The notes under the pieces were generated by a model that had not been told where the DNA came from, did no database searches, and saw nothing but the letters and a program-made list of their open reading frames with translations. From the NCBI GenBank assembly GCA_025201365.1, contig JAIXMF010000049.1, positions 1 to 55,286 of the forward strand: 55,286 nt of DNA, written 5' to 3'. Shown one piece after another: positions 23,151 to 34,891 of the stretch (positions within the stretch are counted from its first letter, which is position 1; every line of letters begins with the position of its first letter). Position numbers and translations under genes: made by a program. Source of the stretch: Syncephalis plumigaleata (taxonomy: Eukaryota; Zoopagomycota; Zoopagomycetes; Zoopagales; Piptocephalidaceae).

Positions 23151-23630
23151 CGTAGAACGAGATCGTGCGAGAGAACCTTATGACACAAACTACACGAACT
23201 CAAACAATAAAGCAAGTTACGAATAGTCAGAAGTGTCAAGGAAAAGGTCAATTAATGTTTATTGATATGTGTAACGTCGTTAGTTTATATACGCAACATA
23301 CACCGCTCCATGAACGTAGCTCTGCTACGTTCTCTGTATTAAAAGAGACTTCTCCTCGAGTAAGAAGCGCTTAATCGGTAGGAGGGAGGTGATGTTGAGT
23401 AAGATAAATATGGCAACGTTAGTAGTGTTAATGATAGTGTTGATAATGAGAATACTGAAGTTAATGATAGAGATAATAATAATGTGACTGGTGATGCCGA
23501 TGATGATACTACTAGCTAGTATCATCATGATCTTCGATGAAATGGGTGAGAGGCGTCACAAAGAATAATCCTAGATTGTAGTTGAGCGGTTCAAAAAGAA
23601 AATGCCATGCTGAACATGAGCAAAAAGAGA
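23151..23630. other. intergenic stretch upstream of tRNA-Val
   Basis: AT-rich sequence with short shadows of open frames only. The T5 stretch on the minus strand at 23622-23626 is the expected RNA polymerase III terminator of the tRNA-Val gene. Confidence 0.4.
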
Positions 23631-23703
23631 TGTTTCCACCCGGGGTCGAACCGGGGACCTTCTGCGTGTAAAGCAGATGTCATAACCACTAGACTATAGA
23701 AAC
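23631..23703 (-). tRNA. tRNA-Val (anticodon UAC)
   Basis: 73 nt, begins GTTTCTATAGTCTAGTGGTT and ends GGTGGAAAC plus discriminator A. The anticodon arm TCTGC-TTTACAC-GCAGA places UAC at 23670-23668. The A box (TAGTCTAGTGG) and B box (GGTTCGACCCC) are present, the acceptor stem pairs in full with one T-G pair, and there is no intron. A poly-T terminator follows. Confidence 0.96.
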
Positions 23704-24017
23704 TAACTCGTTATAATTTTGAGCATTTTTACTTACTAATATCAATTAAGTAAAATTGGCCAAAAAACGAAAAATTTGCTATTTTTACGTAAAATTATCA
23801 AAAGATACGTAGTTGTACTACTGAAAACAATGTATAGAATTACGTATAATGTTTACATTGAATTATTTACGTATTTCTGTCGTATGTTATTAATTAACAA
23901 CACACACACAACTTGTTCTCCTTTGCAATTGTTATTCCCTCGCTTTCGTCTTTCGCTTCTCGTTAACTGTACGCTATTATACTAGATTATAGTGCGTAAT
24001 CTGGACGATGACAACAA
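23704..24017. other. AT-rich spacer
   Basis: Very AT-rich sequence between the tRNA-Val 5' end and the LINE insertion. I see no gene. Confidence 0.4.
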
Positions 24018-24999
24018 GGCGAGTGTTCAGTTTTTTTTTTTTCTTTTAATATTGCCGTAGCTTATTTTATTATAATAAACCAAATTGACAACATTCAAGT
24101 GAATGATCATATGAGATAAAATAAAGTACAGAGATATGATCGTTTGGGTTATTGAAGTGAGTGGTTATCGAGAGTCGTTAGGCCGTGTATTATTATGTTG
24201 CGTGTTTAATGCTGTTGGTAGTGCATTATTGAATAACACTCTACCGTTGTAAGCATTTCCACCTGACTCGAAAACAAACCATTGACACTTTATCCGTGTC
24301 CACGACTTCTCGAACCTCTTCATGTTGTTAAGTAATTTCGAATGATATAGATCGGCTTTGATTCGCTTTTGTACCTCACTTATCCATCTTGCGTACATCG
24401 ATAAGCTATCGACCACCGAATTATCTAACGACGCTTCCGCATGCGCTCTATATACTTGCCATAGTGCTAATGCGTGGAAGACGTTGATGTTTGGTATGGA
24501 CTTTTTCCATGCTGGCAATCCCGTCACGATGTCGACCATGGTGATTTGCCTGGCAGGTGAGTTGTCCATCTTGGTGTAGTTCAAGAAATCCTCTACGTGC
24601 TTCCAAAACTGTTTCACTCTCGGGCACTCGAAGAAATAGTGACGCAGTGTCTCGCTTTCTTCTTTGCATACTACACATATATCTGTCATGTCTGGTATGA
24701 AGTGGGTCAGTTTTCTTGCCGTTGGGACCGCCGCATGTTGTATTAGCCATAGTAAAGAATTCTGCTTAGGCTCGATGTGCTTCGAAAAGACCTCATGCCA
24801 TGGTAGCATCTTCTTCGCCGTAGCATTTTGCAGTTCCTCGGTAGTCAGCCACTTTTCCGCTTTCGGTTCCAGCTGCTGTTTGCCGTGGAGGAACAGTCGA
24901 CCTTTCTTTGGCGTGTACGCTGTCGTCACCTCGTTAGCCACTCGTAGCTTAGAGAACGGAAGGAAGAAGGGAGTTGGTGATTGGGCGAGTGTTCAGTTT
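24018..24999 (-). mobile_element. 5'-truncated LINE (non-LTR retrotransposon) with target-site duplication
   Basis: A 16-bp direct repeat, GGCGAGTGTTCAGTTT, flanks the insert at 24018-24033 and 24984-24999. On the minus strand the insert ends in a poly(A) tail (T12 at 24031-24042), and the open frame runs out through the 5' junction, so it is a 5'-truncated copy made by target-primed reverse transcription. The body is about 950 bp: the last part of ORF2 plus a short 3' UTR (24034-24164). The intact frame and perfect duplication suggest a recent event. It sits between two tRNA genes, about 300 bp and 240 bp from their 5' ends. Confidence 0.88.
24165..24983 (-). CDS. LINE ORF2 C-terminal fragment with RT zinc-binding domain (zf-RVT)
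   Basis: Open from the 5' junction of the insertion to a stop at 24165. It contains the zinc-binding domain that follows reverse transcriptase in many LINEs: LLWLIQHAAVPTARKLTHF, then C-x2-C ... H-x4-C (ICVVCKEESETLRHYFFECP), then VKQFWKHVEDFL. The reverse transcriptase and endonuclease parts are absent from this copy. No proper start codon is needed, because this is a fragment; the first in-frame codon used as a start (24941) is GTG. Confidence 0.85.
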   Translation of the reverse strand, partial: QSPTPFFLPFSKLRVANEVTTAYTPKKGRLFLHGKQQLEPKAEKWLTTEELQNATAKKMLPWHEVFSKHIEPKQNSLLWLIQHAAVPTARKLTHFIPDMTDICVVCKEESETLRHYFFECPRVKQFWKHVEDFLNYTKMDNSPARQITMVDIVTGLPAWKKSIPNINVFHALALWQVYRAHAEASLDNSVVDSLSMYARWISEVQKRIKADLYHSKLLNNMKRFEKSWTRIKCQWFVFESGGNAYNGRVLFNNALPTALNTQHNNTRPNDSR

Positions 25000-25238
25000 A
25001 TTAGCGTACGTGTTCATCTACTAATTACTGCATTGTATACAATGTTTTGTTCATTATTTATTGTTTACGTGTTTCCTGCTTGTTTTCTTGTTACCAACGT
25101 TGAATACAAGCATATAGACCGCGATTAAGGTAGGTAATCATAAAAAAAAGCGCAAAAAAACGCAATGTTAGGAGGAGAGGAATTGAGAAAAGCGAGGCTG
25201 ATAGTGACAAGAAATGCTTCGATTTCATGGAAGTTAAT
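25000..25238. other. spacer between LINE and tRNA-Leu
   Basis: No gene. Contains poly-A tracts near 25141-25160. Confidence 0.4.
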
Positions 25239-25322
25239 GGTGCGTTGGCCGAGCGGTCTAAGGCGCTGCACTCAAGTTGCAGTCTTCGTATGAAGGCGTG
25301 AGTTCGAATCTCACACGCACCA
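25239..25322 (+). tRNA. tRNA-Leu (anticodon CAA)
   Basis: 84-nt type II tRNA. The acceptor GGTGCGT pairs with ACGCACC, discriminator A. Anticodon arm CTGCA-CTCAAGT-TGCAG gives CAA at 25273-25275; the variable arm is TCTTCGTATGAAGGC; the B box GAGTTCGAATCTC is present. No intron is visible, unlike the yeast gene for the same anticodon. Confidence 0.96.
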
Positions 25323-25694
25323 AACGTTTTGCATTCCTGAAATGTTAGCTTTTTGCAGTAGAATGGTATTTCATGTAGTATTTTGCATTTTTGCACGGTA
25401 GAACAGCGAGAAAGGCGGTAAAAGTGTAAGTGCATGCATGTGAAAAGGGCAGGTGAAACGTAAAATGATGATGTAAGACGTCATGTAGCATAGAACGACA
25501 ACGAATAAACAATTAATCACAACTAGAGGGATGTACTTTTATTTACTATCTATCATATGTATATGTATATCGTTATGAGCTGTGATGGTTATCAATAGTA
25601 TCGTCATTGTGTTCATATTATTGTATCAAACTATGGTAAGTAGCAGAATGTTTGCTATCACTGCATCGCACTATTAAATAGCACGCTATTCGAC
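25323..25694. other. intergenic stretch
   Basis: No gene seen. The right end presumably holds the promoter of the following Cys-rich protein gene. Confidence 0.4.
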
Positions 25695-26451
25695 ATGTAT
25701 ACGACGCCGTACGGTTACTCACCATCATCTCGTTCAATTGTCGTTAACATGTGCTATTATCCAGTGGCCACCTCCTCGATGAAGAGCAATCTTGTGACGA
25801 GCCAAGCATCGCGTGTATGTGCACGTCGCGGTTGTACTCGTCCATGCTACAAGACTAAACAAGGTTCACTCTGTTACTCCTACTGCAGTCATTTATGTGG
25901 TCAGTTGGATGCGACAAATAGCGAGTATTTCACCTTTCTACCGGTATATCAGGACGATGTCGATTTTCATCAAGTCTGTGCGCAGCTAAACAAGGAGAAT
26001 CATGATTTAACCAATGGTACTGCTGCTGTTTTCCGAATTATGGCACCGCACAGCATGCTGCAACGATATGCGAGCAGCATAAAGAAATACGGAGGCAACT
26101 CACGACGTATTATCTGCTATATCGATCAACAGGGCAATGACGTGCTGCGTAATAAAGCATCTACAAAGTGTTTCCCTGAGGTCATTCTCAAAGGTAAGTA
26201 GTGCTTATTCATTATTTGATTGCATACTTAATGACTTTAATTGCTAGCCGTTCCAGAGAAATTGCCTGATTCCATTGCTCAATACGAGCAACAAGAGGAT
26301 TGGCATATTGCTATAGTATGCAGTGTACCAAGCATACATGCAGCACCATCCAAGACTACAATGGTTAGTTATTGAATTATTTGCTACTACTTGTACATAC
26401 TAACTTGATGCTTAGCTCTTGCCTCGTTTTCTCGTCTATTATCACAAATAG
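25695..26451 (+). CDS. Cys-rich protein with remnant ART (PARP-like) C-terminus
   Basis: Three exons (25695-26193, 26248-26363, 26416-26451) give 216 aa. Residues 42-68 form a Cys-rich finger (CARRGCTRPCYK ... LCYSYCSHLC) with the same Cys spacing as the ART-like gene at 41682. The last exon, after a strong tactaac...cttag acceptor, adds LLPRFLVYYHK, the typical closing strand of PARP-like domains of this family. The middle region (LQRYASSIKKYGGNSRRIIC) aligns with the segment that precedes HGT in the relatives, but no HGT or G-x-YF motif is present. It is probably a shortened, non-catalytic paralog. Without the third exon the frame would stop at 26375. Upstream of M1 the ATG at 25749 is an alternative start. 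Confidence 0.6.
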
Positions 26452-26694
26452 ACAATAGTTTTTTACGTGATATCCATTGCAATTATTGTGTTTGATTACT
26501 TGTATATATGAAGTTGCATTTACGAATAAATCAAACTTTTACTTGGATACAAACAGTGTAATTGATGCTGACGCATTAGTGATTACGATCATCGCTGATG
26601 GATTTAGATTGTTTTCTTTTTTGCTTGCCTGATATGATTAATTTCACGCAGCGTCACTTTCCTGTCAACGACTTCTTTTCCCTTTTACTCGACC

Positions 26695-28380
<1,686 letters not shown>

Positions 28381-28539
28381 CTTTATTGCTCCACTAATTG
28401 ATTACTCTTTTTTGTCATAAAATAATCATATATTATGGTAATAATTGTATTTTGTCGATACATGCTTGCACCGACTGCATTGATACTTTCATGTATAAAC
28501 ATACGTTTCATAGCGTAACCTCATAAGAAAGACTTGCTA

Positions 28540-30599
28540 TTAGTTTAATAATGGCTCTAATGCCTGTAAAAATCCTTGACAAAATGATTCGGCGCTAAAC
28601 CGCTGTGAAGCATCCCGTGCATTCTGTTGCACTTTTAGACGCTCTTCTTCAGGCATGTTCAACACTGTCAACATAGCTTGTGCAAAACTATGCTCATCAT
28701 GTGCCAAATAGCCTAGTTGTATTGTAAGTGATATGCATGTATACAACATTGTAATTATCTACAACACTACTCACCTGTACGTTGTCCTTGATGTGGCACA
28801 ACAATATCCATTCGTGGACCGGCAGAGTTGTGTGCCACGGGAACAAGACCAGCAGCCTGTATGTACATGAATAAATAAATGAATAAATATTGCCTCTATT
28901 ATGTCAATGATGCTACATACCATGTATTCTACGACACCAATACCGAAATGCTCATTCCACATGGTGTGTATACCAATCATAGCATTGGACAAACGATCCA
29001 ACAGCACATCGTATGCTGCATTAACCACGAACTCAACATTATCCTATATGAACGGTTAATCTTTCTATTGCAGACATTAAACAATGATGGCCACTACCTT
29101 GATATCCAGTTTATCTGCCAATTCTTTCAGGGCATCAATACGAGCTGCATCTTCGGCATGTCGACAACTACCAAGCAGAACCAATCGTGCAGGATTCGGT
29201 CCATCTTTCAACGAGGGATCCAGCACTAGTAGCTGCTTAAATGCTTTAACTTGTAGGGCATGATCCTTCTCTGGTCTATTTACCATTATACAGACAAGTT
29301 TGTTAATGCTGCGCGTTATCTCCATAATTCCTATTCACTTACCGAAATTGACCAATCGACATGATAGTCCTACTTCGATTCGTCAATGGTAACTTATTGA
29401 GAGCAATCGTATCGCATGGTGGATAGACAGTCTGAGCGGTCAGACCCCAGATCTGTTCGATATGGCCGCGTGTCCATGAAGAATTTACCATAACCACCTT
29501 TGCTAGTGCGCCTACCCATCCATAGATTGTGGCGAATATCTGATAATAACTAGAGATCATATCAGAATAGTGTACTCATTGATGATAATAGTAAATGTAC
29601 ATACAGTAATTTACCAGATGATAATGCAGTGCTTGCTGCAACGTGTGCATTATTGTTGAAATCTTCAGTACGTTGACTCACTTTCTCTATCATATCAGTG
29701 CTATAATCAATTGGTACGGTAGAGTTAGACAAACATTGAATTGAAGCTTATTGCTCATTTCTTCCCTCTCACTTACCTGATAGTCGGGTAATGAACGTAA
29801 GCAGCTACTTTATGACAACCAGCTAGTCTAGCTAATGGAAATGTGAAAGCATATCCCATAGAATCTTTGACAATCATTTAGTACATCTGATATTAACTAC
29901 TACAAGTGAACGTATTTACCAATGAAGATGTCTGGTATTACGCATCGTAGTGCTTCCCAGCCTAGTAGCATTGATCCTATACTTTGGCCTAGTAATGTAA
30001 ATCGTGGATAGCTACAAGATGATTGTTAGGAGGAGTAGTGTTATATGCAATTTGTTCATAGTAAATAATTACCGCTTGTCTTCTATCCAGTCACGCTCAT
30101 ACAAGTAAACGAGTACTAAACGTTCCTCTGGCAATGTTATGTCAAATCGACTCTAATATATATATACAATGCATCAGCATAATACTGACATCTATCTTGT
30201 GCAATACCTACTTTAGTTTTATCCAACATTTCTTGTTTCGACACTTGTGTATCGCCCGTATACAAAACGCAGATAACATTGGGATACTGGCGTAAAAGTG
30301 CCTCGATTGCAGTCCATAGAACGCGTTCGCCACCACCACCAGCATTACTAAACGTGTTTGTTTGTTTGAATAAACAGTCAATACCGATATTCTTTGCTGA
30401 TTAGACTACTACGTTACCAGTAGGGATGAAAGAAGCCCACAATAAGTGTGGAACGACTATTAGAGACATTGGCTTGTTGCAGAATGTGTTGTCGATGCTT
30501 GTCGCGATCACGAACCAGATAGATTCGTAGCACGATAAGCGTGCCTAGTATTAAAGCGAACACACCGGTAATAAGCGTGATAAATAGTTGGAGCAGCAT
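28540..30599 (-). CDS. ALG11: ALG11, GDP-Man:Man3GlcNAc2-PP-Dol alpha-1,2-mannosyltransferase
   Basis: Eleven exons (30599-30418, 30347-30212, 30152-30073, 30011-29920, 29864-29777, 29700-29605, 29549-29343, 29275-29098, 29043-28921, 28856-28775, 28712-28540) give 478 aa. An N-terminal TM anchor ([20 protein letters not shown]) precedes the GT-B fold. Hallmarks are [75 protein letters not shown], and the donor-site [20 protein letters not shown]. It adds the fourth and fifth mannose on the cytosolic face of the ER. Exon 6 ends at a gtatgt site (CT|T codon split), chosen over a nearer gtaaat because only that keeps the conserved KLLYYQIF frame. It is convergent with ARG8 (159 bp apart). Confidence 0.95.
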
Positions 30600-30756
30600 G
30601 GTTGTGTGGAATTAGAACAAGTTTGATGGGCAACATCATACAGGGTTTTCTGACCAATTAACACTTCTAGTCATATTTATTAATGAGTAATTTTGCAATA
30701 TCACGTTTATTAGAAACATTTATAGCGCACTATCGTTATATTCATCGTAATACATT

Positions 30757-31777
30757 CTAAGCATATGTTCTTGCTGTGTTAATCTGTGAAAGATGCATCA
30801 TGTGTTCTGTCTTCGGCTTGTGGCAAGCATTTCTCTTGATGTTCTTCATGTTACGGCAATGATTAACTAACAGTGTTCCCGAAATAGCCCTAATATGGCT
30901 CACGTGTTAGTATAATTATAATAAGACAATATTACATAGTAGTCGCACGATTGATTAAATGTACGTACCAGTCAAGCGGAAAGAACACATCTGCAAAATT
31001 ACCGCCAGCTTTCAGCATAACAAGGGTGCAGGATACGATATTGCATAGCGTCACCATGCACATGGTCTGAATGCCATCGCGGGCCAGCCGTCGCCAGGCA
31101 TCAGATCCAAACAAGCGATATTGCTTGTAGGCTACTCGACAAAATATAATGGAGAACATTAGGTTGACCGAGGCAATGGCACCAAACCAGTAAATTGGTA
31201 GAAATGCCGGGTAATGCGTGCCACACGAGCCAACCCTATCCAGCGTAATAAACGATGTAAACGTGATGAGAAGGCCGCATAGCGCTGTGGGCAACATCAA
31301 TGGAATGGCAATGATCAGCATCCATCTTTGCTGATACATTACGAGATAGGCTTTCTGAAGTAGTATCACGTTATTGCAGATTTGGCTAATGGACAAGCCG
31401 TACCATGCCGTTAGAAGGAGTATCCGGCAATTCATATGAATGCTAAATACAAACATGATACTTTGAATGCAAAAGACCATGCCTAATACAGCGCCAATGA
31501 AGCAACACCATACGGGGAGCGAGCGATAACAGGTGAACAAGCTTTTGGTGGAGAGGACAAAGTTACGCACAAACAAATAGGAGCCGATGGTCAGCATAAA
31601 GGCATGGATGAGTATGCTTTGCAGACGCGTACGTAGCTCCACTAGATCGTCTTCTGCCTCTGCGTAGAACTCGTTCACGCTTAGTTCACCACGAGCATGT
31701 AACCTCATACCCCATAGATGGTTTGTTGTCTTTATCCAGGCCACATCCTCTGGGTTATCATAGTCGAATGCTGGCAT
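30757..31777 (-). CDS. seven-transmembrane receptor-like protein
   Basis: Two exons (31777-30969, 30889-30757) give 313 aa. A hydrophilic N-terminus of about 45 residues (MPAFDYDNPEDVAWIKTTNH) precedes seven hydrophobic segments: LIHAFMLTIGSYLFV; WCCFIGAVLGMVFCIQSIMF; ILLLTAWYGLSISQICNNVI; MLIIAIPLMLPTALCGLLIT; LPIYWFGAIASVNLMFSIIF; IQTMCMVTLCNIVSCTLVML; and a final one spanning the splice junction (FPLDW-AISGTLLVNHC). A short basic tail follows. This architecture suggests a GPCR-like or membrane-sensor protein, but I recognise no named family and no ligand can be guessed. The MPAF start was preferred to a TTG upstream. Confidence is high that it is a gene, moderate for receptor. Confidence 0.7.
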
Positions 31778-32242
31778 ATTTGCAATAAAAAATGAAATCA
31801 AAAGTTATAATGCAAATGCTTATATTAAGTAAGCGATGGAACTGATGAAATTGAATGATGGGTGCGCAGCACTAATGAGGAAAGAACGAGAGATCAATGT
31901 TTGCCATAGGTCATGCAATTTGTCCACATACATATATAGCATATATACGAACAAGTACCATGTGTTCATATACCGGTTTTTTTTACCTGAGGACTTGCAG
32001 ACATACTACTAATGAAACGTTGTTTTATCTCTATCTTTGCATGCAATGCTGCAGGATAAAAGATGCAGTATAACTTGACTACGTGATGGTAGCACGATGT
32101 CATCTGATTCTATCTAGAGTAGAGTTTGCAATTTACATGTTGCGTTATAATAAAATGTACATTCAATAGTATTATGTATTTATTTCAATATTGGTTTGAT
32201 AATGTATAATAGCACTTGTGGAAATCATATAGGTGTCAACCA
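31778..32242. other. intergenic stretch
   Basis: Gap between the 7TM gene start and the amidase stop. AT-rich with a T9 run near 31978-31984; no gene seen. Confidence 0.4.
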
Positions 32243-33967
32243 TTACTTTCGCGCATTCTTTAGACACGAGTCTATTATCTTCATACATCCTAGTACCTTC
32301 TCCTCTTGGAATCGTTCGGCGAATACTTGAATACCTACTGAATGTCCATGGATTGCTTCGGCATCATAGTAGTTACGGAAGATGCTTTCATTATACCCGA
32401 TAGGGGCACCTTCTCCTAGCCATGATACACCTTCAACCTGTGCGTCTAAATCTTTGTCCACAGTGATAGCGGGAAGCACACCCGATGGCACGTCGAGTAT
32501 ATTTTGTAGAATTGTATAGCCGCTTGTCAATAGTAGATCACTCGCCGAGTCGTGTGGTATGGCGGGGAAGCCAAATGCCGGACAAATAATGGCGTCAAAT
32601 GGACGACCACACTGACGAATGCCGGATTCGCGAGCAGCTTCCGCGAATAAATGACGATATTGATCACGACGTGCAGTATAATCACACACTTGGGGATAGG
32701 ATTTGGGTGAGGTAACCGCGAATATCTCACTTAATAATGGTTCACCATACCAACTGGATATGAACCAGGATAGAAGGTAGCGAACAACCTTTGGCATACC
32801 AACAAGCATCTTGAGCGCTTGTACCGGTGCACCAATTGGATCACCCTTGAGATGCGCAAGTAGTCCTTCACCACCATCGGCCGCCATCAAAGCGTGAAAT
32901 ACGACAATTGCTTCGTGAGCATTTGGTAGATCAAACTCAACCACCGTATGACCAGCATCGCGCAACACTTGCACTGTATGGGTGACTGCTCGTTGACAGG
33001 GCGGTGCTGCCGGTAGGAATCCATTAAAGGTGAAATAGCCGATACACAACTTCTCCGGTGGGCTCCACGACTTCCATGGCATTGGCACGCAGTACTGATC
33101 ATCGTGCCATGGCTCTTGACTGAGTAGCGCATCCATAAACAGATCGAGCGTGTCAACGTCGTTGGCCATCGGTCCACAGGTGGCTCGGATCAAATCGCGT
33201 CCATGAGCCGGAGCAATCAAGCCATGATTGGGAATACGATCGACGGTGGGTTTCAACGAGTAGATACCGCAGAAATCTGCTGGTATACGAAGCGATCCAC
33301 CAATATCGTTGCCAATACCTAGGATGGAACCTCTAGCACCGATGAGTGCACCCTCACCACCACTACTGCCACCTGGTGTCAAATTAGCATTATGCGGATT
33401 TAGCGTGCGACCAAACACTGGATTCTCGCACTCGAATGCCATCATCGTTTGCGGTACATTCGTTTTGACGTAGGGAATGGCACCGGCTCGACGTAGACAC
33501 TTTATAATGGTGTTGTCCTCATCGAGTGGTTGCATTGTCCACGAGGAGTAGCCGATACACGCGTCGTATCCTTTCAAGCCAACATTATCTTTTATGGAAA
33601 TGGGAAGGCCATGAAGCTTGCCAATTGGACCGTGATCGGTCAGGCGTGCATCGAGTACACGCGCTTCACTGATTGCATCCTTGATACAGATTTCCGTTAA
33701 ACAGTTGAGACGAGTATGCGTATCGAGTGCTCGACGACCAAGCATGGCCACGGCATCAACGGCGGTAAGTTGTTTGGCGGCAATAGCAGCACACAATTTA
33801 CGAGCGGACATATGAGCTAGTTCATCGCTTGATATGTCGGTGGATGATGATTTCTCGCTTTTAATCCGTTCCAAGTATTCGTCAGCTTCTTGTATCGCTG
33901 CATCGCGCTCTTGTTGCTTCTTCTTGATACGAAGCTGCGCTTGACCACTAGCTGTCCAGGCCGACAT
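32243..33967 (-). CDS. amidase, fatty-acid amide hydrolase-like (amidase signature family)
   Basis: A single exon of 574 aa from MSAWTASGQ. The amidase-signature catalytic set is complete: Lys126 in PISIKDN, the cis-Ser in TPGGSSGGEGALIG (Ser201/202), and the nucleophile Ser225 in GIGNDIGGSLRIPADF. A helical N-terminus (residues 8-40, charged) and the spacing between the two serines resemble FAAH-type enzymes, which hydrolyse fatty-acid amides; fungal paralogs act on various amides, so the substrate is open. No signal peptide in the chosen frame. An upstream extension in the same frame (to 34090) is hydrophobic but its start is not conserved, so I use 33967. It is intronless, unlike most neighbours. 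Confidence 0.88.
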   Translation of the reverse strand: MSAWTASGQAQLRIKKKQQERDAAIQEADEYLERIKSEKSSSTDISSDELAHMSARKLCAAIAAKQLTAVDAVAMLGRRALDTHTRLNCLTEICIKDAISEARVLDARLTDHGPIGKLHGLPISIKDNVGLKGYDACIGYSSWTMQPLDEDNTIIKCLRRAGAIPYVKTNVPQTMMAFECENPVFGRTLNPHNANLTPGGSSGGEGALIGARGSILGIGNDIGGSLRIPADFCGIYSLKPTVDRIPNHGLIAPAHGRDLIRATCGPMANDVDTLDLFMDALLSQEPWHDDQYCVPMPWKSWSPPEKLCIGYFTFNGFLPAAPPCQRAVTHTVQVLRDAGHTVVEFDLPNAHEAIVVFHALMAADGGEGLLAHLKGDPIGAPVQALKMLVGMPKVVRYLLSWFISSWYGEPLLSEIFAVTSPKSYPQVCDYTARRDQYRHLFAEAARESGIRQCGRPFDAIICPAFGFPAIPHDSASDLLLTSGYTILQNILDVPSGVLPAITVDKDLDAQVEGVSWLGEGAPIGYNESIFRNYYDAEAIHGHSVGIQVFAERFQEEKVLGCMKIIDSCLKNARK

Positions 33968-34639
33968 AGTAATGAGTTTACGTGAACAGGTAAATACGTG
34001 TAGTTTGCTTAGAAAGAGAAAGAGAGAGGAACAATAGATAGTTCGGGTACAGTAAATAAGGAAATAAGGCTTATAACAATACGTTGTCATGCATGCAAGG
34101 ACAGATATTGTGCAATTTATATGTTTGCAGACTCGCTAATAGCATGGGACGACCACGCAACATCTGACTATGACATGCACGGCACTTTTTCTACCGTACA
34201 ACGTGGTTCCCATGTTGTTCATTCGGAGTTTATCCGATCTCGTTTCTTGACCATTTAGCGTAGTTATTGTAACATTTACAGCCTGATGAGGCCTTTATTT
34301 ATTATACAAGCTTATGCCTCCTGATTAATTCAATTAGCCTTTTGTGTTTATAAATAAATAATAATAATTATGATAATCAAACACGTGTTTAGCTGTGGAA
34401 GCAATAACCAACACGGTTAAGTTGTTGTTTGTTGCTTGATTCTCCTTGTATTGAATGTTTAGAAGTAAGTAATGGTACTTTGTTGGAATTGTGTTGGAAT
34501 ACGACCATCAGCACGATGACTGTGAATAATCTGAATGAAATTCAGACATGCAGCCATATCCCGATTCCATACACGATACTCAATAGCTACTTGTAAGTAC
34601 ATGACATGGCAATATCCAACTATACTAGTACACTTGTAT
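33968..34639. other. intergenic stretch
   Basis: No gene; upstream region of the amidase gene. Confidence 0.4.
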
Positions 34640-34840
34640 CATCTATCTTATAGAATTGATGATAATAGTTATCGCTATCAATATAGGATCCATTACTGGA
34701 TACTGAATTGTTATTATTATCGTGCTATATCAATTGGCATTTCTATGATGATAATGGTACTAACAATTAGATAACACATCTTTAGAATAGTAGTTTATTT
34801 TAATAAAGACTAAAACACAGCAAAGGATATTGGCCTTAGT
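34640..34840. repeat. second copy of the MITE-like core sequence
   Basis: Similar in the same orientation to 12616-12800. The longest identical blocks are TATCAATATAGGATCCATTA and ACTGAATTGTTATTATTAT (34676-34695 and 34702-34720); other blocks are AATTGGCATTTCTATG, TAACAATT and AAAGGATA. The 19-bp inverted termini are not recognisable here, so this looks like an older, end-eroded copy. Confidence 0.6.
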
Positions 34841-34891
34841 AGCAGTATTACTAATTAAGCCTATGCTTAAGGGCATACACACATCGAGTGA

